DNA of 64,000 nt from Flavobacteriales bacterium (GTDB taxonomy: Bacteria; Bacteroidota; Bacteroidia; Flavobacteriales_F; PHOS-HE28). A program made the position numbers and the translations under genes. The DNA lies in contig CP129489.1 in assembly GCA_030584065.1 (NCBI GenBank), forward strand, positions 1-64,000, written 5' to 3'. Below are positions 58,654-64,000 of this stretch, piece by piece (position 1 is the stretch's first letter; each line of letters begins with the position of its first letter). The notes beneath the pieces are model-generated. The model was not told where the DNA came from and did not search any database. It saw nothing but the letters and a program-made list of their open reading frames with translations.

Positions 58654-59472
58654 ATGAAGCGCCTGCTCCCTATTCTGGCCCCAATCGCGGTGGCGGCGCT
58701 GCTGCTCGGTGCCGGCTGGGCCTGGCTCAGAGCATACACACGGCACAGCGATGGCATGCGGGTGCCCGACGTGGGCGGCGTCAGCTTCGAGGAGGCCCAG
58801 GCCATGCTCGCCAAGCGCGATCTGACGGCGGTGGTCATAGACTCGGTCTTCACCGACGACCGGCCGAAGGGCAGCGTGGTGGACCAGGACCCCGAGGCCG
58901 GCCGGGAGGTTAAGCCGGGCCGCAAGGTCTACCTCGTGCTCAACGCCAACCAGCCCAAGATGATCGACATGCCCAAGCTGGTTGACCTCAGCAAGCGGCA
59001 GGCGCTCTCGGTCGTCGAGATCCTCGGCCTGAAGGTGAAGGAGCTGCAGTACAAGCCCGACCCCTGTGTGGATTGCGTGATCGCCCAGCTCTACAAGGGC
59101 CAGCCCATCGCACCGGACGAGCGTATCCGTCGCGGCGAGGCCATCACCTTGGTGCTGGGTAGCGGCGAGAACGGGGAGCGTGTACCGGTGCCCGACCTCA
59201 CCGGGCTATCCCTGGCCGACGTGCAACTCGTCCTCAACATGGCCTCGCTGAACCTGGGGGTGCTGGTTGAATGCGTGTCCTGCAATACGAAGGCCGATTC
59301 ATCGTTTGCACGGGTGCGCCGCCAATCGCCCTCCTCAGGCTCCAATAACCGCATTGCCCTGGGCAGCACCATCGACCTCTGGCTTACCGCCGATACCGCC
59401 GGCTTGCGCCCCGCCACCGGCTGGAACGATCCCGCTCGGTATGCCCAACCCGACAGCATCGATGAACCCTGA
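58654..59472 (+). CDS. PASTA domain-containing membrane protein
   Basis: A 272-residue protein with one N-terminal membrane helix (LPILAPIAVAALLLGAGWAWL) and three extracytoplasmic PASTA domains, starting with RVPDVGGVSFEEAQAMLAKR, MIDMPKLVDLSKRQALSVVE and RVPVPDLTGLSLADVQLVLN. PASTA domains bind peptidoglycan fragments. Here no kinase or penicillin-binding domain is attached. The Cys pairs in PDPCVDCVI and ECVSCNTK may form disulfides. The last codons overlap the start of the T9SS gene by 11 bases, so translation is coupled. It is close to ddl, agreeing with a cell-wall role. Confidence 0.9.
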   Translation: MKRLLPILAPIAVAALLLGAGWAWLRAYTRHSDGMRVPDVGGVSFEEAQAMLAKRDLTAVVIDSVFTDDRPKGSVVDQDPEAGREVKPGRKVYLVLNANQPKMIDMPKLVDLSKRQALSVVEILGLKVKELQYKPDPCVDCVIAQLYKGQPIAPDERIRRGEAITLVLGSGENGERVPVPDLTGLSLADVQLVLNMASLNLGVLVECVSCNTKADSSFARVRRQSPSSGSNNRIALGSTIDLWLTADTAGLRPATGWNDPARYAQPDSIDEP

Positions 59473-61717
59473 CCGTCTCCTGCTCGCCATTGCCCTGGCT
59501 GGCTTTACCGGGCACCTCCTCGCCCAAGGGGAGGTGCTGGTGCCCCTCGACGCAAGGCCCGTCCCCGAGGCCCTCGATTCCCAGCGCAAGTCGGACGGGC
59601 TCAACACGCATTTCATCTATCAGAATGCCCCGCAGACGGTGCTGCCGATCATCGATGACTTCTCCGTCAACCGGACCCGCCGGCGGTGGGCGCAGCCTGG
59701 TGATGTCGGCGTGTCGCTCACGGAGACCAGCTATCGGCTCGAGGTGGCCGGCGTGTCCACGCCGGACATGGTCTTCAGCGATGACACCACCTTCCTCTAC
59801 ACCACGGACACGGCGCTGGATACGACCGTTCGGAGCGCCCTGCCCTCGGTGTCGCTCACGGTCCGCGACGTAACGGCCTACCCCGTGACCGGGCAGACGG
59901 TGACCGCCTGGCCGGCCTACAGCGTCTTCGACACCGTTCAGTCGCCCTCGCCCGATACGCTCGACCTGCTCTCTCCGGAGTACATCCAGGACTCGCTGCT
60001 CGTCTATACCGTCACGGCCGATGCGGCCACCTACACCAATGCCGACGGCAGCGTGGTGCCCTTGGTGCTGTGGGAGGACGATGACGTCTACATCAACGGG
60101 AATTACCCCATCGAACCGCCCAGCATCGGCGTGGCCACCTTCGACGGCCTTTCGCGCACGGGCTATCCCTACAACTACCCGCAGTACTCCTCCTATGGCA
60201 TCGCCGACCGGCTCACCTCCGTGCCGATCGACCTCGCCGGGTACGACCCTTCCGATTCGCTCTACCTCAGCTTCTTCTTTCAGCCCCAAGGCCTCAGCGG
60301 CGATGGCAACGTGCAGCCGCAGGACAGCCTGGTCCTGGAGTTCTACGCCCCCGATGAGCAGTTCTGGTACCGTGTATGGAGCACGCCGTACCGCCCGCTC
60401 CAGCTCTTTGAGCAGGTGCTGGTGCCCATCAAGCTCACCAAGTTCCTCAAGTCCGATTTCCAGTTCCGCTTCCTGAACTACGCCACGCTCAGCGGCTCCT
60501 TCGACCACTGGCACCTCGACTATGTGCGATTGGGCGCGCAGCGCACCTTCGACGATACGCGCCTGATCGACGTGGCCTACATGTATCCGGAGACGAGCCT
60601 CCTGGAGACCTACACCAGCGTCACCTTCAGCAAGTTCGCCCAAGCGCCCCAGTCCTATATGGCGCAATCCATCCAGGCCCAGCAGCGCAACCTCGACAGC
60701 CAGGACCGCTTCATCACCTACGGCATGCTGGCCCGCGAGGAGAACGCCGGGCCCTTGAGCGCTTTCACCAATGGGCTCAATCCGAGCAACAATGCCGGCC
60801 AGATCTTCAGCAGCAATCATCCTGTGGCCGGTGCGCCCAACAACTTCACCTACGACCCCGCGCTGAGCACCGATGCGGCCTTCTGGCGCGTGAAGCTCTG
60901 GACCAACGCCACGCCCGACATCAACCGCTACAACGACACGGTCACCTTCGTGCAGGAGATCAGCAACTACATGGCCTACGATGATGGCAGCGCGGAGATG
61001 GGCTATGGACTGAACGCCTCGGGCGCCCGCCTGGCCTACCGCTTCGACCTTGTGGGGGGCGATTCGCTGCGCGCCGTCCGCATGTACTTCAATCCGCAGG
61101 CCAATCCGCCGCCGCAGCAGAATCCGCTCAATGGCTCCTTCCTCATCACCGTGTGGAGCAGCCTCACGCCGCCCACCGTCCTGCACCAGAATTTCACCTT
61201 CAGCACGCCGGAGTACCGGCTCGACGGAATCGACAGGTTCGTGGAGTATCCGCTGGACAGCACCATCTGGGTGGAGAACACCTTCTACATCGGCTGGACG
61301 CAGACCAATGCGGTGCCCATGAACATCGGGTTCGACCGCAACCGCAACAACAGGAACAAGATCTTCTACAGCACCTCGGGGAGCTTCGCCAACACCTCCT
61401 TCGAAGGCTCGTTGATGATGCGTCCGGTCTTCGTCGCCGGCTATGACCCCTTCGCCGGCCTGGAGGAGCACAGCCCACGCGCGGTCACCATCTATCCGAA
61501 CCCGGCCGGGGAGGCCTTCACCGTGGAATGCCCGTCTGCCGATGGCACGGCCGAGTTGCGCGTCTTTGACGCAATGGGCCGGTCGGTGCTCCAGGAGCCT
61601 TACCGCGCCGGGGGGGCGCTGAGTGCCACGGCGCTGACCCCGGGCATCTACATCGTGCGCGTCGAAGGCGGCGATGGCGCCCTCATCGCCCAGGAGCGGC
61701 TGCTGATCCAACGCTGA
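59462..61717 (+). CDS. Secreted protein with T9SS C-terminal sorting domain
   Basis: A 751-residue exported protein: a signal peptide (NPDRLLLAIALAGFTGHLLA), a long strand-rich body with no catalytic motif, and a type A T9SS sorting domain in the last 80 residues (VTIYPNPAGEAFTVECP, LRVFDAMGRSVLQ, LTPGIYIVRVEGG). Repeated DSLYLSFFFQPQG, FDHWHLDYVRLGA and VRMYFNPQANP segments suggest jelly-roll-like domains. It is encoded with a 5' overlap of the PASTA gene and a 1-base overlap of the rluD gene, which is unusual for a surface protein. Homologues with this arrangement occur in Bacteroidota. Its role is unknown. Confidence 0.88.
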   Translation: MNPDRLLLAIALAGFTGHLLAQGEVLVPLDARPVPEALDSQRKSDGLNTHFIYQNAPQTVLPIIDDFSVNRTRRRWAQPGDVGVSLTETSYRLEVAGVSTPDMVFSDDTTFLYTTDTALDTTVRSALPSVSLTVRDVTAYPVTGQTVTAWPAYSVFDTVQSPSPDTLDLLSPEYIQDSLLVYTVTADAATYTNADGSVVPLVLWEDDDVYINGNYPIEPPSIGVATFDGLSRTGYPYNYPQYSSYGIADRLTSVPIDLAGYDPSDSLYLSFFFQPQGLSGDGNVQPQDSLVLEFYAPDEQFWYRVWSTPYRPLQLFEQVLVPIKLTKFLKSDFQFRFLNYATLSGSFDHWHLDYVRLGAQRTFDDTRLIDVAYMYPETSLLETYTSVTFSKFAQAPQSYMAQSIQAQQRNLDSQDRFITYGMLAREENAGPLSAFTNGLNPSNNAGQIFSSNHPVAGAPNNFTYDPALSTDAAFWRVKLWTNATPDINRYNDTVTFVQEISNYMAYDDGSAEMGYGLNASGARLAYRFDLVGGDSLRAVRMYFNPQANPPPQQNPLNGSFLITVWSSLTPPTVLHQNFTFSTPEYRLDGIDRFVEYPLDSTIWVENTFYIGWTQTNAVPMNIGFDRNRNNRNKIFYSTSGSFANTSFEGSLMMRPVFVAGYDPFAGLEEHSPRAVTIYPNPAGEAFTVECPSADGTAELRVFDAMGRSVLQEPYRAGGALSATALTPGIYIVRVEGGDGALIAQERLLIQR

Positions 61718-62805
61718 TGGCCCAGGATACCGATGAGCTCCGCGAGGAGCAGGAGCTGTACGAGCATCACCGCATCGTCTGTGACCCGAAGCAGACGCTG
61801 ATCCGTCTGGACCGATTCCTCTTCGACCGGCTGGCCAACACTTCGCGCAACCGCATACAGGTGGCCGCCAGGGCGGGCAACGTGCTGGTGAACGACAAGC
61901 CGGCCAAGCCGAGCCAGAAGGTGAAGCCGGGCGATGTCATCAGCATCGTGCTGCCTTACCCGCAGCGCGAGGTGGAGCTGCTGCCCGAGGACATCCCGCT
62001 GCGGATCCTGTTCGAGGATGAGCATGTGGTGGTGATCGACAAGCCCGCGGGCCTGGTGGTCCATCCCGGCCACGGCAACTGGACGGGCACGCTGGTGAAC
62101 GCGTTGCTGTTCCACTTCGGCAAGCTCCCTGCCGTGCCCGGCGCAGAGATCCCCCGTCCCGGCCTGGTGCACCGCCTGGACAAGGATACCAGCGGCGTGA
62201 TGGTGGTGGGCAAGACCGAAGAGGCGCTCACCCACCTGGCCCGCCAGTTCTTCGACCGGACGAGCGACCGGCGGTACAACGCCCTGGTGTGGGGCGATTT
62301 CGCCGAGGACGAGGGCGTCGTGGAGGGCCACATCGGGCGCAGTCTCAGGGACCGGACGGTGATGCAGGTCTTCCCGGACGGCGAGCAGGGCAAGCCGGCG
62401 GTGACCCGCTGGCGCGTGGTGGAGCGATTCCGATACGTGACGCTGGTGGAATGCAAGCTCGAGACCGGCCGCACCCACCAGATCCGCGTCCACATGCAGT
62501 GGACGGGCCATCCGCTCTTCAACGACGCCGCCTATGGAGGCGACCGCATCCTGAAGGGGACCACCTTCACCAAGTACCGGCAGTTCGTGGAGAACTGCTT
62601 CGAGCTGCTGCCGCGGCAGGCGCTCCATGCCCGCACGCTCGACTTCGATCATCCTGCCACGGGCCGCCGCATGCGCTTCGAGAGCCCCTTGCCGGCCGAC
62701 ATGGAAGCCGTGCTGGCCAAGTGGCGCACCTACACCGGGGTCAGGCCGCTCGATGATGACGATGAGGAGCCCTTGGACAAGGAGGCCGTGAACAACATGC
62801 GCTGA
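61717..62805 (+). CDS. rluD: Pseudouridine synthase, RluA/RluD family
   Basis: A 362-residue cytoplasmic enzyme. An S4 RNA-binding domain lies at about residues 28-85 (IRLDRFLFDRLANTSRNRIQ, GNVLVNDKPAKPSQKVKPGD). The catalytic domain has FEDEHVVVIDKPAGLVVHPG, GLVHRLDKDTSGVMVVGKTE with the catalytic aspartate, YNALVWGDF and LETGRTHQIRVHM. It fits the RluD group, which modifies 23S rRNA helix 69 (positions 1911, 1915, 1917); RlmH in this window methylates the pseudouridine at 1915. The assignment to RluD rather than RluC is from the domain set and length. It starts with an ATG overlapping the T9SS gene stop (TGATG). Confidence 0.88.
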   Translation: MAQDTDELREEQELYEHHRIVCDPKQTLIRLDRFLFDRLANTSRNRIQVAARAGNVLVNDKPAKPSQKVKPGDVISIVLPYPQREVELLPEDIPLRILFEDEHVVVIDKPAGLVVHPGHGNWTGTLVNALLFHFGKLPAVPGAEIPRPGLVHRLDKDTSGVMVVGKTEEALTHLARQFFDRTSDRRYNALVWGDFAEDEGVVEGHIGRSLRDRTVMQVFPDGEQGKPAVTRWRVVERFRYVTLVECKLETGRTHQIRVHMQWTGHPLFNDAAYGGDRILKGTTFTKYRQFVENCFELLPRQALHARTLDFDHPATGRRMRFESPLPADMEAVLAKWRTYTGVRPLDDDDEEPLDKEAVNNMR

Positions 62806-62814
62806 GGCGCCTGC

Positions 62815-63906
62815 TCAACCCCGGATCATCTTGCCGCTGGGGGTCCGGCTGATGCGGCGCAGCGCCTGCACGCGCCGGGGCCATTCGTGCGGATGCAGCA
62901 CGGCCGTGAGCTTCTCCATCACCTCGGGCAGCACCTGCTCCCGCGGCAGCTCGGTCTCCAGGACCAGCATCACCGCCTGGCCCAGCACCGGGTCTGGCAC
63001 GCGGGTGAAGTAGTGCGGATAGGGGATTGCCCCGGCGGTCCTTGCCTCGAGCTGCTCGGGGAAGATCTTCTTGCCGCCGCTGAGGATCACATTGTCGATA
63101 CGGCCGAGCCAGCGGAACCGTGTGTCGTCGACCAGTTCCACGAGGTCGTTGGTCACGTGCTGCTTCGTGCCGAGGTGCGGCGTGTATGCCACCAGGCATC
63201 CGCGCGGGTCGCGGGCGAAGTGGCATGCGCCGATCGCGGTGAAATGGTCCTCGGGCGCTGGGCCATTGATGCGGCGGAGGGCCACATGCGTCACGGTCTC
63301 CGTGCTGCCGTAGCTCTGGAGGACATTCGTCCCGAGGGTGCTGAGGACCTCCATCAGCGCATCGCTCACCGGGCCGCCGCCGAGCAGTATCGTGTCGAAC
63401 TGCCGCTCCACGCGGCCGCGGTCCTCCTGGATGGCGCGGTGCAGCTGCAGCGGCACCATGGCGGTGAAGCGGAAGCGTTCTTGCGCCTGCAGGTTGTCCA
63501 GCACGCTCCCGCGCGGGTTGATCAGGTGGATATCCAGCCCCAGGGCGAAGGCGCGCATGAGCATCATCTTGCCGGCGATGAACTGCGCGGGAAGGCAGTG
63601 CAGCACGCGGTCCCCTGGCATCAGTTGGAAGGCGGCGCCCGTCAGGCGCGCGCTCATCACGAGATCGCGCTTGGGGATGGTGAAGCGCTTGGGCGGACCG
63701 GTGGTGCCGCTGGTGATCGCCGGCAGATGGCCATGGGCGATCAGTTGGGACATGGTCATGCGCAGCTCGCGGATCCAATCCTCATCGCGTTTGCGGCCTC
63801 GATCCTCCAGCCGCTGGAGGAACGCGAACGCGGAAAGCGATTCACCATCAAGGGTGATGCGCTCGAAGGCCTTGGCGATGGACGGATAGGGCGATCGCTC
63901 GGCCAT
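62815..63906 (-). CDS. menE: o-Succinylbenzoate-CoA ligase (MenE-like AMP-binding protein)
   Basis: A 363-residue AMP-forming acyl-CoA ligase of the short Bacteroidota MenE type. Core motifs are ITSGTTGPPKRFTIPK (ATP site), LHCLPAQFIAGKMMLMRAF, ILLGGGPVSDALMEVL, QSYGSTETVTHVALR and the C-terminal RWLGRIDNVILSGGKKIFPE. The final catalytic lysine is in RTPSGKMIRG. It makes o-succinylbenzoyl-CoA in menaquinone synthesis in the cytoplasm. The start ATG overlaps the menC stop by one base (TGATG). The short form lacks part of the N-terminal domain of long acyl-CoA synthetases. Confidence 0.85.
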   Translation of the reverse strand: MAERSPYPSIAKAFERITLDGESLSAFAFLQRLEDRGRKRDEDWIRELRMTMSQLIAHGHLPAITSGTTGPPKRFTIPKRDLVMSARLTGAAFQLMPGDRVLHCLPAQFIAGKMMLMRAFALGLDIHLINPRGSVLDNLQAQERFRFTAMVPLQLHRAIQEDRGRVERQFDTILLGGGPVSDALMEVLSTLGTNVLQSYGSTETVTHVALRRINGPAPEDHFTAIGACHFARDPRGCLVAYTPHLGTKQHVTNDLVELVDDTRFRWLGRIDNVILSGGKKIFPEQLEARTAGAIPYPHYFTRVPDPVLGQAVMLVLETELPREQVLPEVMEKLTAVLHPHEWPRRVQALRRISRTPSGKMIRG

Positions 63907-64000
63907 CAGTCGAGCAGCGAGAGGTCCCACTCCGCCTCGGGGCGGTAGCGCAGGTAGCCGCGCTCAGCCAGCAGGGGCGATGGGATGTTGTTCGCGTAGA
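63906..64000 (-). CDS. menC: o-Succinylbenzoate synthase (MenC), 3' end only
   Basis: The last 30 codons of a gene continuing past the window edge. They read YANNIPSPLLAERGYLRY and then RPEAEWDLSLLD. The NNIPSPL...GYL..W pattern matches the C-terminus of Bacteroidota o-succinylbenzoate synthase (enolase superfamily), which precedes MenE in menaquinone synthesis. The direct coupling to menE supports it. Confidence 0.65.
   Translation of the reverse strand, partial: YANNIPSPLLAERGYLRYRPEAEWDLSLLD

Noticed and set aside
1-64000. tRNA, rRNA or transposase genes
   Set aside because: I looked for T-loop-like words, rRNA cores and transposase motifs on both strands by eye and found none convincing. 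A covariance-model scan could still find a short RNA.

Overview
The window reads as chromosomal DNA from a GC-rich member of the Bacteroidota, probably Flavobacteriales-like. The evidence is a PorX-type regulator, two large secreted proteins with type IX secretion (T9SS) C-terminal sorting domains, a stand-alone domain resembling the GldM C-terminus, the Bacteroidota neighbour set DUF4783/nadC/rlmH, a DUF4834-like gene before a YfhO gene, menaquinone genes menC-menE, and promoter boxes resembling the Bacteroidota -7 element (TAnnTTTG), here mostly TAnnTTCG, close to start codons. No rRNA, tRNA, CRISPR array or transposase was found.

Layout. (1) 1-9.4 kb is an accessory region. It holds a small LuxR-type HTH protein, a zone of degenerate palindromic repeats, an Xre-type regulator, a type I restriction-modification locus in which the methylase and specificity subunits are one polypeptide (hsdR then hsdM-S), a DUF3800 protein, a striking array of nineteen 21-bp repeats, and a fibronectin type III protein. 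(2) 9.5-25.3 kb is mostly housekeeping: an HD-domain phosphohydrolase, porX, tsaE, a T9SS cargo protein, alanine dehydrogenase, proline dehydrogenase, aroB, aroA and formate-tetrahydrofolate ligase, with small membrane and envelope proteins between them. (3) 25.4-31.2 kb carries a large beta-propeller sensor ending in a class III adenylate cyclase domain, a small conserved HTH protein and a DEAD-box RNA helicase. (4) 31.2-56.9 kb is dominated by cell-surface glycan genes: YfhO, at least six glycosyltransferases, two flippases of the polysaccharide-export type, an NDP-sugar epimerase, two methyltransferases and several multi-spanning membrane proteins. Interspersed among them are an M1 peptidase fused to a barrel-like region, YihY, nadC and rlmH. 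(5) 56.9-64 kb holds rdgB, ddl, a PASTA protein, a second T9SS cargo protein, an rluD-like pseudouridine synthase, menE and the 3' end of menC.

How the parts relate. porX regulates type IX secretion in the species where it has been studied, and the two T9SS cargo proteins would depend on that secretion system. The glycan cluster plausibly builds a surface polysaccharide or the A-LPS-type anchor to which T9SS cargo is attached, but the product cannot be read from sequence. The restriction locus, the Xre regulator and DUF3800 together look like a defence island. The gene layout is very compact: genes often overlap at start/stop, and three convergent pairs share a CTAG tetranucleotide as both stop codons.

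Limits: all calls are from reading sequence and translated frames without database searches. Start codons are judged from family length, overlap and promoter boxes, because ribosome binding sites are weak, as is usual in this phylum.
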